Assembly (NCBI RefSeq): GCF_030580935.1
Contig: NZ_JAUQOM010000018.1
Span: 1-36,894 of the forward strand
DNA from: Sphingobium cyanobacteriorum
GTDB taxonomy: Bacteria; Pseudomonadota; Alphaproteobacteria; Sphingomonadales; Sphingomonadaceae
Direction of reading: 5' to 3'
Length of the DNA: 36,894 nucleotides
In this document: piece by piece, positions 15,382 to 23,798 of the stretch
How the letters are laid out: every line of letters begins with the position of its first letter
How positions within the stretch are numbered: the first letter of the stretch is position 1
Notes under the pieces: generated by a model
The model's input: the letters and a program-made list of their open reading frames with translations, nothing else
Database searches by the model: none
What the model was told of the DNA's origin: nothing
Position numbers and translations under genes: made by a program

Positions 15382-15386
15382 ACAGC

Positions 15387-16106
15387 ATGACCGGGGAGAT
15401 CCTGCTGGCGTTTCTCGCCGGGGTTGTGACAATCCTCAATCCTTGCGTGCTGCCGCTCATCCCAATCCTCGTATCCTCGGCGCTCGGGCGCAGCCGCCTG
15501 GGTCCTCTGGCCCTGGCTGCCGGGCTCGCGAGCTCATTCGCGACTTTTGGCTTCCTGATCGTCGCGTTCGGTTTTCAGCTCGGAATCGACGAGCAGGCGA
15601 TCCGGATCGCTGCGGGAATCCTGCTGATTCTCGCCGGCGTACTCCTGCTCGTTCCCGCCGGCCAGGCTGCCATCAGCGCCGCTGCCAGCCCCCTGACAAA
15701 CCGGGCGAACCAGATCCTGTCGCGCATCGACGGCAATGGGGCCGGCGGCCAGTTTCTGGTCGGTCTGGTGCTTGGCCTGGTCTGGGCACCATGCGTTGGC
15801 CCAACGCTGGGCGCGGCAATTGCGGCCGCGAGCCAGGGCGCCGATCTGGTAGCGGCATTTCTGACGTTCCTCGCCTTTGGCATTGGCGTGGCCCTATCGA
15901 TCGTCCTGTTCGCCTACGGCTCGCGCCGGGCGTTTGGCACGCGGGCAAAGGCCCTTCAGTCATTCGCTCGCTATGCCAAGCCCGCCTTCGGTGCATCGTT
16001 GTTGATCGTGGGGCTGCTGGTCGTGACCGGGCTCGACCGTGAACTCGAAAGCATGGCTCTCGCGTTCATGCCGGATTGGCTGATTGCCTTGACGACGCGC
16101 TACTGA
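15387..16106 (+). CDS. ccdA: CcdA / DsbD-core thiol transporter
   Basis: A 239-residue integral membrane protein with six predicted helices. It has the two redox-active motifs of the CcdA/DsbD-beta family: LNPCVLPLIP near residue 20 and WAPCVGPTLG near residue 133. It moves reducing equivalents from cytoplasmic thioredoxin to periplasmic partners. It starts five bases after the exported thioredoxin gene, its likely partner. Cytochrome c maturation is a family role, but no cytochrome genes are near, so a role in metal or thiol stress is more likely here. Confidence 0.9.
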   Translation: MTGEILLAFLAGVVTILNPCVLPLIPILVSSALGRSRLGPLALAAGLASSFATFGFLIVAFGFQLGIDEQAIRIAAGILLILAGVLLLVPAGQAAISAAASPLTNRANQILSRIDGNGAGGQFLVGLVLGLVWAPCVGPTLGAAIAAASQGADLVAAFLTFLAFGIGVALSIVLFAYGSRRAFGTRAKALQSFARYAKPAFGASLLIVGLLVVTGLDRELESMALAFMPDWLIALTTRY

Positions 16107-16158
16107 ATCGCATCGCAATTTCTTGCCGACACCAAGACTTCGATTGAAAGGAAAGCAG

Positions 16159-16680
16159 ATGGGTATCCAAGCCAAATTCACCGCCGGCGACCTCTTCCCG
16201 TCATTCACCTGGCCTTCCGCGGCAGGCGGACAGGCTACGCCCGCCGACAACGAAGGCTGGCGCCTGATCGTCATCTATCGGGGCAAGCATTGCCCCTTAT
16301 GCAAGCAGTATCTGGCAACGCTCGAGAGCCTGAAGTCCGATTACGAGGCAGCGGGAATCTCGGTCTGGGCCCTGTCGTCGGACCCGGTCGAGCGAGCCCA
16401 GGAAGATGCCATGGCGCATGGCTGGACTTTTTCGCTGCTCGCCGGTCTTGGCGAGCAGCAGATGCGGCAACTCGGCCTTTACATGTCCTCGCCGCGCTCC
16501 CCCAGCGAGACTGACCGCAACTTTGCCGAGCCTGCCATTTTCGTGCTCAACCCCCAGGGCAGGGTTCAGATCATCGACCTGTCGAACGCGCCATTTGTCC
16601 GGCCTGATCTGAAGGGACTGCTCGGCGGTCTGCGCTACATCATGGCCAATGACTATCCGGTTCGCGGCACAGCGGATTGA
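16159..16680 (+). CDS. Peroxiredoxin-like (AhpC/TSA) protein
   Basis: A 173-residue thioredoxin-fold protein of the AhpC/TSA type. The candidate catalytic pair is Cys45/Cys48 in YRGKHCPLCKQYL, in the position of the peroxidatic cysteine. The SVWALSSDPVERA and EPAIFVLNPQGRVQ segments complete the fold. There is no signal peptide. ATG 16159 has GAAAGGAAAG close upstream. It lies 52 bases after ccdA in the same direction and is likely part of the same sigma-F unit. Its oxidant is not known. Confidence 0.84.
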   Translation: MGIQAKFTAGDLFPSFTWPSAAGGQATPADNEGWRLIVIYRGKHCPLCKQYLATLESLKSDYEAAGISVWALSSDPVERAQEDAMAHGWTFSLLAGLGEQQMRQLGLYMSSPRSPSETDRNFAEPAIFVLNPQGRVQIIDLSNAPFVRPDLKGLLGGLRYIMANDYPVRGTAD

Positions 16681-16721
16681 TCATATTGCGATCCATCCCT
16701 TAGCTTTCGGGGAGCTTCTTG

Positions 16722-17036
16722 ATGCCCATTCCTGCGGCCACACTGGAGTCGACGATCGCTTGTCCGCATTTCGGCACGCGGGCGACCGAAATCATGCCGA
16801 CCGACACCTGCCGGTTCTTCTATCACTGCGAGGGGTGTGGCGAGACACTGCGACCCCTCGAAGGGGACTGCTGCGTCTTTTGCTCTTATGGGACAAGTCC
16901 CATGCCCACCACGCCAGGGCGAGAGTTGTTGCGGCTGACCAATTGCGCGCCACAGCGCATCCTCATTCACCGCCCGGTTCGCAAGTGGCGGTGCGCAGCC
17001 AGAAGAACCATGATCGTCCCGACCATGATGACGTAG
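16722..17036 (+). CDS. GDCCVxC-domain protein with a probable C-terminal frameshift
   Basis: The first 60 or so residues match the small GDCCVxC family: STIACPHFGTRATEIMPTD, FYHCEGCGETL and GDCCVFCSYG, cysteine clusters likely to bind metal. After SYGTSP the present frame runs on to give 104 residues and overlaps the convergent YeeE/YedE gene. In the +1 frame the same DNA gives CPPRQGESCCG and a stop at 16936-16938, the kind of short Cys-rich ending I recall for this family. I infer one extra base near 16901-16903 (in cccatgccc), by mutation or sequencing error; the original gene would be 71 codons plus stop. Note also Phe where a second Cys of the first CxxC would be expected (CPHF). ATG 16722 follows GGGGAG. 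Confidence 0.75.
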   Translation: MPIPAATLESTIACPHFGTRATEIMPTDTCRFFYHCEGCGETLRPLEGDCCVFCSYGTSPMPTTPGRELLRLTNCAPQRILIHRPVRKWRCAARRTMIVPTMMT

Positions 17037-17890
17037 GCAACAAGGCCATAGAGCGTCATGCCGGGAATGGCCCAAAGCATGAGTGTATCGTTTCCGCCCG
17101 GCACGAGCAGCGCACCCGTTGCCATCAGCATCCCGCCAACCAGGTGGAGTGCCGCGGTACGGAATCCGGGCTGGCGCAGCCTGAAGCTGCCTCCGGCAAT
17201 GGCGCTCGTCACAACGCCGGCGACGACGGCGATCGCCGCCCCTTCGACAAGTACCGTATTGGCCTCGATCCCGGACACGATCACGCGTCTCAACCCGGAT
17301 GTATAGCTCCAGTCCGGATTGCAGGCGTAGACTGTGCCTCCCGCAACACCGACCAGGATCAGTGCCAGAACTGGCTGCTGGCGCAGCCGCCACCAGCGCC
17401 AGATCCCCAGGACGGCCAAGGGGGCAAACAGCACGACGCCAATAATCAGGACGCTCGATGAACGATGGAATTCAGTCTTGTCCTCGATCGCGCCGATTGG
17501 CACCGGCTGCGAACTTGCGGGCACGACTGCAAGCGCAAGCGCGATCCCTACCAACGTGAAGAGGTAAGCCAGGTCTCCTCGTCCGAGCCCGGCCACGCTC
17601 CCAAGGAAGCAGCCCTTGTTCATTGTCGCGCCCAGGCCCATGATCATGGCGCCCAGGATGACTGGCCAGCCAACCTGCAATTGGGCGGGAAGCACCACCA
17701 CCTGCGGCAAGGCCAATGAAAATCCCGCCATCGTCAGTCCGGCCCAACCGATGGCAATCCAAAGTCCGAGCAGCCAATCCGGCCGGCCATCGACTACGAG
17801 ACGCCGTGCGCTCGCTACCGTGCAACTGTTCGCCCGAGCCAGTGCCGCGCCGAGTACGAAGGCTGCCATGGGGGTAGCCAGATCAGCCAT
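16967..17890 (-). CDS. YeeE/YedE-family membrane transporter
   Basis: A 307-residue membrane protein with about nine hydrophobic segments. The conserved Cys-containing motifs of the YeeE/YedE (thiosulfate/sulfur transport) family are visible: ARANSCTVASARR near residue 20, MNKGCFLGSVAGLGRGDLAYL near 95 and YACNPDWSY near 190. Known members pass thiosulfate through a cysteine relay. I use ATG 17890, which overlaps the end of the YiiX-like gene by eight bases; an extension to 17926 is possible. It is the third gene of the CBS-YiiX-YedE unit and converges on the GDCCVxC gene. Confidence 0.84.
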   Translation of the reverse strand: MADLATPMAAFVLGAALARANSCTVASARRLVVDGRPDWLLGLWIAIGWAGLTMAGFSLALPQVVVLPAQLQVGWPVILGAMIMGLGATMNKGCFLGSVAGLGRGDLAYLFTLVGIALALAVVPASSQPVPIGAIEDKTEFHRSSSVLIIGVVLFAPLAVLGIWRWWRLRQQPVLALILVGVAGGTVYACNPDWSYTSGLRRVIVSGIEANTVLVEGAAIAVVAGVVTSAIAGGSFRLRQPGFRTAALHLVGGMLMATGALLVPGGNDTLMLWAIPGMTLYGLVAYVIMVGTIMVLLAAHRHLRTGR

Positions 17891-18665
17891 TCGAGTGATC
17901 GTGGCGGTGAACCGGCATGACCTCACCCCAGCTGAGCTCCCGGTGGTTGAACCCTTGTTCGAGCGTGGGTTTCACGATCCGAAAATAGGGCGACACATCG
18001 AAGTCGCGCGGGGTGAACAGGCTGTGGTGGCGGATATGCAGAATGTCCCGGACACAGCCCTGACAGTCGGGGTCGTCCATCAGTTCGCGCGTTATTTTCG
18101 GCAGGATCGGGTAGCGGATCGATTGAAAGGCCTGCGCGACCAGAGTTGAACAGATCGCCTTGGTGGGTTCGCCGCTGCCCAGTGCCAGCATCCGCCGTCG
18201 CCAACCGGTGGGAACCGGAGGTGTCGGACACAGGTAACGGGCCAGATCGACGACATTGGCCAGATCGTAGGCGTCACCAACGTGGGCCAGGGCGAAGTCG
18301 ATCACGGCGCGAATATCGCCTTCCTCAAGACCGACCGGCCGGCAGATGCGGGTATGCAGTCCGGCAAACTCGGCCAGGGTGACGACGCGCACGCCCTCGA
18401 CGGCATCGGCTTCGACAAAGCGCGGTTCCACAGAACGGAGCGTGTCCCCGGTGTCGATGCACAGCGCTGCGTGGGACCAGGTCGATTGCGTCAGATATTT
18501 GATGGCAGTGCTGATCCGCTGCTTGCCGTCAACCAGAAGTATGTCGCCTGGCCGGATTGTCCGGGCCAGCGCGAACTCATCGGTCGGTGCATTGGCATAG
18601 GGCGCGCGCGACGGCCCGGTCAGGTATCCGGCCAGTATCCTCCCGATAGCGAGCAGCACCCCCAT
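17883..18665 (-). CDS. YiiX/YebB-like permuted NlpC/P60 hydrolase
   Basis: A 260-residue protein of the YiiX type (permuted papain-like NlpC/P60). The order of catalytic elements is as expected for that type: His first, in STWSHAALCID near residue 65, and Cys later, in KAICSTLVAQAF near residue 170. The IRPGDILLVDG motif precedes the His. A hydrophobic N terminus may anchor it in the membrane. Substrates of the family are amide or thioester bonds, not known for this member. It ends within the YeeE/YedE start and begins three bases after the CBS gene stop. Confidence 0.8.
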   Translation of the reverse strand: MGVLLAIGRILAGYLTGPSRAPYANAPTDEFALARTIRPGDILLVDGKQRISTAIKYLTQSTWSHAALCIDTGDTLRSVEPRFVEADAVEGVRVVTLAEFAGLHTRICRPVGLEEGDIRAVIDFALAHVGDAYDLANVVDLARYLCPTPPVPTGWRRRMLALGSGEPTKAICSTLVAQAFQSIRYPILPKITRELMDDPDCQGCVRDILHIRHHSLFTPRDFDVSPYFRIVKPTLEQGFNHRELSWGEVMPVHRHDHSNG

Positions 18666-18668
18666 CGC

Positions 18669-19124
18669 TCAGCCTGGCAAGGCCAGCAGGTGCGAGCGCG
18701 CCATGTCGCGCAGGACGCCTGCTTCCAGATGGGCTTCTTCGAGCAGGGCCGCGACCAGATCGCCCAGCGAGACGAGTCCGGCGAGGATCGTTCCCTTGGT
18801 TTGCACGACAGCGTGGCGGCTGCGCTGACGGGTCATGGCTCGCATCACGCTTGCGGCGTCGTCCTGGCAGTCACAGAACAGTACCGGCTTTCGCATGAAC
18901 ATCAGCACCGGCAATTGCAGCGCGTTGCCGCCACGCTCGGCGGTTGCGGCGACAAGTTCCTGTTGCGACACAATTCCGCGAACTTCCTGAGATCTGCGGT
19001 CAACGATGACCACCGAGCCGATCTTGCTGCGATGCATCGTTTCGACGGCTTGCGAGAGTGGCGCGGTCTCGGCAACGCATTCGATGTGCTTGCCCTTGCG
19101 GTTGACGATGCTGGAAATCTTCAT
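18669..19124 (-). CDS. CBS-domain-pair protein
   Basis: A 151-residue protein made of two CBS domains and little else: the first is seen in AVETMHRSKIGSVVIVDRR and EVRGIVSQQELVAA, the second in AASVMRAMTRQRSRHAVVQ and ILAGLVSLGDLVAAL. CBS pairs bind adenine nucleotides and signal energy state. A Cys pair in FCDCQDD between the domains is unusual. ATG 19124 (MKISSIV) is chosen; it lies 36 bases from the CGAA of the promoter at 19160-19185. First gene of the minus-strand unit with the YiiX-like hydrolase and YeeE/YedE. Confidence 0.85.
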   Translation of the reverse strand: MKISSIVNRKGKHIECVAETAPLSQAVETMHRSKIGSVVIVDRRSQEVRGIVSQQELVAATAERGGNALQLPVLMFMRKPVLFCDCQDDAASVMRAMTRQRSRHAVVQTKGTILAGLVSLGDLVAALLEEAHLEAGVLRDMARSHLLALPG

Positions 19125-19159
19125 TCTCGGCACTCCATGAGGATGCCCCCAGCATGGTA

Positions 19160-19185
19160 TTCGGTTGGCCGCGAACAAGGGTTAC
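19160..19185 (-). promoter_or_regulatory. Sigma-F-type promoter of the CBS-YiiX-YedE unit
   Basis: On the minus strand, GTAACC (19185-19180), 16 bases, CGAA (19163-19160). The tenth base after CGAA is G. It lies in the 91-base gap between the upstream thioredoxin stop and the CBS start, with a short leader. Confidence 0.85.
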
Positions 19186-19215
19186 ACCTGTCCGAGCGAC
19201 GCGGGTGCTATTCCG

Positions 19216-19605
19216 TCAAAGGCCTCTACTCAGCAGGTCGGCAATGGCGCTTTCGCTTGTTGGGGTCCCGCGCGCCATTTCCCGGCTACCCTTGAAGATC
19301 ACGAGGTTGCCAAATCCGTGGAGGCGGAACCGCTTCCACGTCGCCGACGGCGCCTTCTCGCCGATCCGCAAGACCATTACCTGCCTGAACGGATCCCGGG
19401 AGTGCAGGTGATCGAGGATTGGAGCCTGGATCCTGCAAGGCAGGCACCAGTAGGCATATGTCTCGATCACGATTGTCCGCCCCAGGGCTTGCGCGGTCGC
19501 AAATGCTGTTTCGCTGAATTCAGCCGGAACAGCGGCAAGGGAAAGTTGCGGAACGAGCATGGCAACGAACAAGGCCGCAAGTCGGGATAGCGCAAGCCGC
19601 CTCAT
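19216..19605 (-). CDS. Second exported thioredoxin-fold protein
   Basis: A 129-residue protein with signal peptide (residues 1-25, cleavage near SLAAV) and active site YWCLPC (Cys54, Cys57). The cis-proline position is again not proline (GFGNLVIFKG). It is a diverged paralogue of the protein at 14992-15381 and has the same length. Its start overlaps the DUF3179 stop by four bases, so the two are coupled. Likely a periplasmic disulfide enzyme; the partner could be DUF3179, which carries a CPLC motif, but this is speculation. Confidence 0.86.
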   Translation of the reverse strand: MRRLALSRLAALFVAMLVPQLSLAAVPAEFSETAFATAQALGRTIVIETYAYWCLPCRIQAPILDHLHSRDPFRQVMVLRIGEKAPSATWKRFRLHGFGNLVIFKGSREMARGTPTSESAIADLLSRGL

Positions 19606-20573
19606 TTGGTCAGCTCGCCTTCTGGGTAGAAGGCGCGAAAGGCAAATGCGAAGTCGACGCTGTAGGCCACATTTGTCCCATCGCGTATTACACGGACGTT
19701 ACCGATGTCCCAGCTGCGCGAAATTGCGCTGCGATCAAGTGCCGAATTCTGCCCCTCACGCCATTCGATACGCAGGCCATCGGCTGTCAGGACTGGGGAG
19801 TTCTTGCGGATATAGGTGAGCGACCAGGCGCGCGTTCCAACGCGGACGACGCGGGCCATCGGATCGATGCCGCGCGGCATCTTGCCCTGGAAGAGAAAGG
19901 GCTCGGGCGCCGAGTCATAGCCTTCATAGGGCGTCTGTCCGTAGGAGCTGCGACCCCAGACCGGTGGCACAAGCACGCGGCCATCGGGATGCTCCTCACG
20001 AAACAAGCGCCAGGCTTCGATCCTGGCAGGGACGACATTCAGCGCCTTGCCCACGTGAGCTCCGACAATCGCCTCACCAGTGAACTGCTGCCAGAGAGAT
20101 TCCGTCTGATGGTCGTACATGACCAGATCGGAATTCCGCAGCCGGCCGGATGTGCCGAAGCTCAGCACCGAGTCATCGATCCGGCGATCGAAAACCATCG
20201 AGGTATTGCACAGGGGGCAATAGGTGACGGCGACAGGCACCCCGCACTGGTTGTGGTGGACGATCTCGTGCCAGATGAGAATCCGGTAGGGGAAGGCATA
20301 GGCGCCGCAGCTACCGACTAGGAAGATGACTGGTTCGTCTTCTCCCAGACCGGTGACTTCGCGCACCGGCACGAACACCGGATCCAGGATCGCCGGGATG
20401 CCGTCGCGCGGAACTCCCCCTGACTGGAGCTCGCGCAGGGAGATTGCGCTTCGCGTGACGTCGAGTTTCGGGAATTCCTTCTGAAGCGAGCGCGCATTTT
20501 CCGCAGCAGCCCCCACTGGCAGGAGCAGGCCTGCCGCCATTGCGCCGATAATCACGCGATGGGCCAAACTCAC
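19602..20573 (-). CDS. DUF3179 domain protein, exported
   Basis: A 323-residue protein with a signal peptide (residues 1-24) and a DUF3179 domain covering most of the rest. The family core is clear: VTYCPLCNTSMVFDR near residue 118, GRLRNSDLVMYDHQTESLWQQ and GEAIVG. The CPLC pair and the nearby His in WHEIVHHNQ suggest metal or redox chemistry, but no activity is established. The start is GTG 20573, with an excellent AAGGAGG seven bases upstream. A sigma-F-type promoter begins 24 bases before the start. Divergent from the TonB receptor. Confidence 0.88.
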   Translation of the reverse strand: MSLAHRVIIGAMAAGLLLPVGAAAENARSLQKEFPKLDVTRSAISLRELQSGGVPRDGIPAILDPVFVPVREVTGLGEDEPVIFLVGSCGAYAFPYRILIWHEIVHHNQCGVPVAVTYCPLCNTSMVFDRRIDDSVLSFGTSGRLRNSDLVMYDHQTESLWQQFTGEAIVGAHVGKALNVVPARIEAWRLFREEHPDGRVLVPPVWGRSSYGQTPYEGYDSAPEPFLFQGKMPRGIDPMARVVRVGTRAWSLTYIRKNSPVLTADGLRIEWREGQNSALDRSAISRSWDIGNVRVIRDGTNVAYSVDFAFAFRAFYPEGELTK

Positions 20574-20596
20574 GCGAAAGCCTCCTTCGGGGACTA

Positions 20597-20622
20597 TTCG
20601 AGCAGACGAAGCGAACGGTTAC
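20597..20622 (-). promoter_or_regulatory. Sigma-F-type promoter of the DUF3179-thioredoxin unit
   Basis: On the minus strand, GTAACC (20622-20617), 16 bases, CGAA (20600-20597). The tenth base after CGAA is the first A of the AAGGAGG ribosome site, so the leader is only about 14 bases and begins with the Shine-Dalgarno sequence. Confidence 0.85.
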
Positions 20623-20674
20623 ATCGGCCGCCTCGATCAGGAAATTGCGTCCGGCCTGTAAGGATGGCCGCGCC

Positions 20675-23600
20675 ATGGCGACAAAGCCGACATCAACCGC
20701 AACCGAGACCTGTCTCGTCCAGCATTGGAGATCCCTCTTGTTTCCGTCCCGCTTCCTCCTGTCGGCAAGTGTGCTGGCCGTCGCTACCCTCGCCACCCCG
20801 GCCCATGCGCAGCAGGCAGGCGTCCAGATCGCGCTGGTTGATGCTTCCACCAACCAGCCCGCGGCGAATGTCGAAGTGAGGATCGAAAACCCGGATATCG
20901 GTTTCTCTCGTACCGTGCGTTCGGACGATCAGGGATTTGTCCGGGTCGAAGGCCTGACAACCGCGGGCACCTACCGCGTCACGGCCCTATCGGGCGGTAG
21001 ATACGAGAGCGATCAACAGGCCAGCGTTTCGTTGCGCGCGAACTTCACCAGCAGCGTCACCCTGCGCCTCGCGCCGGCAGGCGACAGCACCATCGTGGTC
21101 ACGGGTGTGCGCGGGATCACTTCGCTCAATACGGTCAATGCGGAGGTCTCGGCCTCCTTGGGCAAGGAGGAACTCGTGGCGCTGCCCATCGAGGGTCGCG
21201 ACGTGCAGGGCTCGCTTATCCGCCTGCCCAATGTCGTGGCTTCGACCGGCTTCTTTCCGGAAGCCCCGGCAATCTCGATCAACGGATCGAATGGGCTCGA
21301 CACCAACTATCTGCTCGACGGTCTCGACAACAACGAGAACTTTCTCGGCGGTCTCAAGTTTCCGGTGCCACTCGGCTTCACCCGCGAGGTGACGGTGCTC
21401 GCCAACTCCTATTCTGTGGCCTACGGGCGCACCGCCAATGGTGTGGTCAACTACACTTCGCCTTCAGGCAGCAACGACTATCATGGCGAGGTCTATGCGC
21501 TGGTGCGCCCTGGCCGGCCGTTCGACGCGAAATCGCCGTTCCCGCGCCGCGATCTTTCGGGCAATGCCGTGGGCGAGAGCTTCGAGCGCTACCAGGCGGG
21601 CGCGGCGATCGGTGGCCCGATCGTGCGCGACAAGACCTTCTTCTACGCCAACTTCGAGTATACCCGCGATCGCAACGTGCAGGTGGTCGATGCGCCGGCG
21701 CTGGGCGTGGTCGATACGGTAACCGGCAACAACGAGTTCTATCTCGGCTCGATCCGGCTCGATCATCGCCTGACCGAGGACTGGACGCTGGGCCTGCGCG
21801 CGAATTTCGGCCGGGTCACGATCGACCGGCCTGGCGGCGGTCTTGGCGGCGGCAACGCGACTTTCCCGTCCGCCGGATCGGATCAGGACCGCTTTTCGAC
21901 CCTGGTTGCCGCCACGGCCAGCTATTCGGGCGACGAGTGGAGCTATGACGGCGCGGTCCAGTTCAGCCGGTTCCGCTGGGATTACGGCAAGCCCAAAGGG
22001 CCCGCCGGACCGCAGGTAGTCATCCGCGACCCGAGCGGTCTGACCGTGGGTGTCGTCGGGCACCCCGGGTTCGTATTCAACGACCTCGAAGAGACCTGGC
22101 AGACCACGCACCGGCTGCAGCGCAAGCTGGGCAGTCACAAGCTGAGCCTGGGCGCCGACGTCATCCATTCCGACTTCGCCCTGCTCGGTGGCGGCAATCC
22201 CGACGGAAACTACACGGTCAACCTGACCGCACCGCAGTTGGCCGCCCTTTCATCGAAGGGCATCGGCCTCACGGCGCAGGATGTCCTTGCGCTCAATCCC
22301 GCGGTGGCCAACTACTCGGTCGAGCTTCGCCCGCAGAGCTTCGGCACCGGGCAGACACAACTGGCCTTCTACGTCGAGGACGAATGGCAGCTTTCGCCCA
22401 AGCTGACGGCGACGCTGGGTTTGCGGTGGGACTATGACAGCCTCACCGCCAAGGGCGGAAAAGGCGGCGACCATGACAATTTCGCGCCGCGCTTCTCGCT
22501 CAACTATCGGCCTGATGCCCGATCGACGCTGCGGTTCGGGGCCGGCCTGTTTTACGGCAAGCTCTCCTATGCAGTGATCTCCGATGCGCTCCAGCGCAAC
22601 ACGACCTCGCCGGGATTCCTCGCTCAACTTGGTCAGCTTCGATCGCTGGGGATCATCCCGGCAGGAACGGACCTGTCGAAGGTGACCTTCGATGGCAACC
22701 TAACGGTCTCGCCAAATTGCACGACCGTATCGGCCTGTCCGGCGCCGGACCAGGTCCAGGCGCTGCGTGACACGGCGACGCTCGGCGAAGGTCGCATCCT
22801 CAATCCCAATGGCTATCAGAGCCCGTGGAGCCTGCAGCTGAGCGGCGGCTACCAGTTCCAGGCAACCGATACGATCACGCTCTCCGCCGATATCATCTAC
22901 AGCCGCTCACATAACCTCTTTCGGCTGCGCGACCTCAATGCGCCAGCGCCCTTCACGCCCAATCTGGCCAATCTGACGCCCGCCAACATCGCGCTGTTGC
23001 AAAGCCAGCCCGATAACGCGACGCGCTTTGCCCTGGCGCAGTCGCTGGGACTGGTGCGATCGCAGGCAGATGCCGATGCGACCCGGCCGGTGGCGCTGAT
23101 CGCGGGCGGTGCACGCCAGATCACCGTATCCGAGACGGCAGGCACTTCCGAATACAAGGCGCTGATCCTGCAGGTCAACAAGGCACGAGGGAGTGACAAC
23201 TACGCATTTCGCCTGTCCTACACCTTGTCGAAGCTGACCAACAACACCGACGACATCAACTTCCGTGCCGCCAATTCAAACGATTTCAGCACGGAATGGG
23301 GTCCATCGGCCAACGACCGTCGTCATGTGATTTCGGCGGTCGGCTATCTCTATCCGTTGGATGGCCTTACGCTGAGCGTGGCCGGGCTGTTCCAGTCCGG
23401 TCAGCCGGTCAACCTTGTCCCTGATGCACGCATCTTTGGCACGCAGGATCTCAACGGCGACGGCGCGTCCTTCGGCGAGAACTTCGTCGGCAACTCGGAT
23501 CGCTATCCGGGTGCAACGCGCAATTCGGCCCGCCTTCCTTGGTCGGCAACGGTCGATTTCGGCGTGCGCTATGCGATCCCGGCCTTCGCCGGACGGCTTG

Positions 23601-23767
23601 AACTCAGCGCTGACGTCTTCAACGTCTTCAACGCCAACAACCAATCCGGCTTTGCCAATGCCGCAACAACGTCCAATCAGGTGCAGTTCGGCGGTGGGGC
23701 ACCCTTCGTGCAGCGCAATGCCGGGCCGCCGCGCCAGTTCCAGTTCGGAGCGGCCTGGAAGTTCTGA
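20675..23767 (+). CDS. Large TonB-dependent receptor with carboxypeptidase-like N-terminal domain
   Basis: A 1030-residue outer-membrane receptor. A signal peptide ends at AHAQQ (about residue 46; the true start may be later, for example TTG 20737). It is followed by a carboxypeptidase-regulatory-like beta domain (VQIALVDASTNQPAANVEV, to about 125). The plug is next (VTGVRGITSLN, GRDVQGSLIRLPNV, INGSNGLDTNYLLDGLDNN), then a long barrel ending in the terminal aromatic WKF typical of outer-membrane proteins. This OmpA/Oar-like architecture often imports large or peptide ligands. It may form an operon with the NupC-type transporter 31 bases downstream. The ligand is unknown; no sigma-F motif precedes it, but it is divergent from one. 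Confidence 0.87.
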   Translation: MATKPTSTATETCLVQHWRSLLFPSRFLLSASVLAVATLATPAHAQQAGVQIALVDASTNQPAANVEVRIENPDIGFSRTVRSDDQGFVRVEGLTTAGTYRVTALSGGRYESDQQASVSLRANFTSSVTLRLAPAGDSTIVVTGVRGITSLNTVNAEVSASLGKEELVALPIEGRDVQGSLIRLPNVVASTGFFPEAPAISINGSNGLDTNYLLDGLDNNENFLGGLKFPVPLGFTREVTVLANSYSVAYGRTANGVVNYTSPSGSNDYHGEVYALVRPGRPFDAKSPFPRRDLSGNAVGESFERYQAGAAIGGPIVRDKTFFYANFEYTRDRNVQVVDAPALGVVDTVTGNNEFYLGSIRLDHRLTEDWTLGLRANFGRVTIDRPGGGLGGGNATFPSAGSDQDRFSTLVAATASYSGDEWSYDGAVQFSRFRWDYGKPKGPAGPQVVIRDPSGLTVGVVGHPGFVFNDLEETWQTTHRLQRKLGSHKLSLGADVIHSDFALLGGGNPDGNYTVNLTAPQLAALSSKGIGLTAQDVLALNPAVANYSVELRPQSFGTGQTQLAFYVEDEWQLSPKLTATLGLRWDYDSLTAKGGKGGDHDNFAPRFSLNYRPDARSTLRFGAGLFYGKLSYAVISDALQRNTTSPGFLAQLGQLRSLGIIPAGTDLSKVTFDGNLTVSPNCTTVSACPAPDQVQALRDTATLGEGRILNPNGYQSPWSLQLSGGYQFQATDTITLSADIIYSRSHNLFRLRDLNAPAPFTPNLANLTPANIALLQSQPDNATRFALAQSLGLVRSQADADATRPVALIAGGARQITVSETAGTSEYKALILQVNKARGSDNYAFRLSYTLSKLTNNTDDINFRAANSNDFSTEWGPSANDRRHVISAVGYLYPLDGLTLSVAGLFQSGQPVNLVPDARIFGTQDLNGDGASFGENFVGNSDRYPGATRNSARLPWSATVDFGVRYAIPAFAGRLELSADVFNVFNANNQSGFANAATTSNQVQFGGGAPFVQRNAGPPRQFQFGAAWKF

Positions 23768-23798
23768 GGCCGGATTCGGAAGGGAGTAGCAAGCGACC

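Noticed and set aside
21719..21724. Further GTAACC hexamers (also at 28516-28521 and several GGTTAC sites, for example near 5355 and 24935)
   Set aside because: None has CGAA after 16 bases, and they lie within coding sequence.
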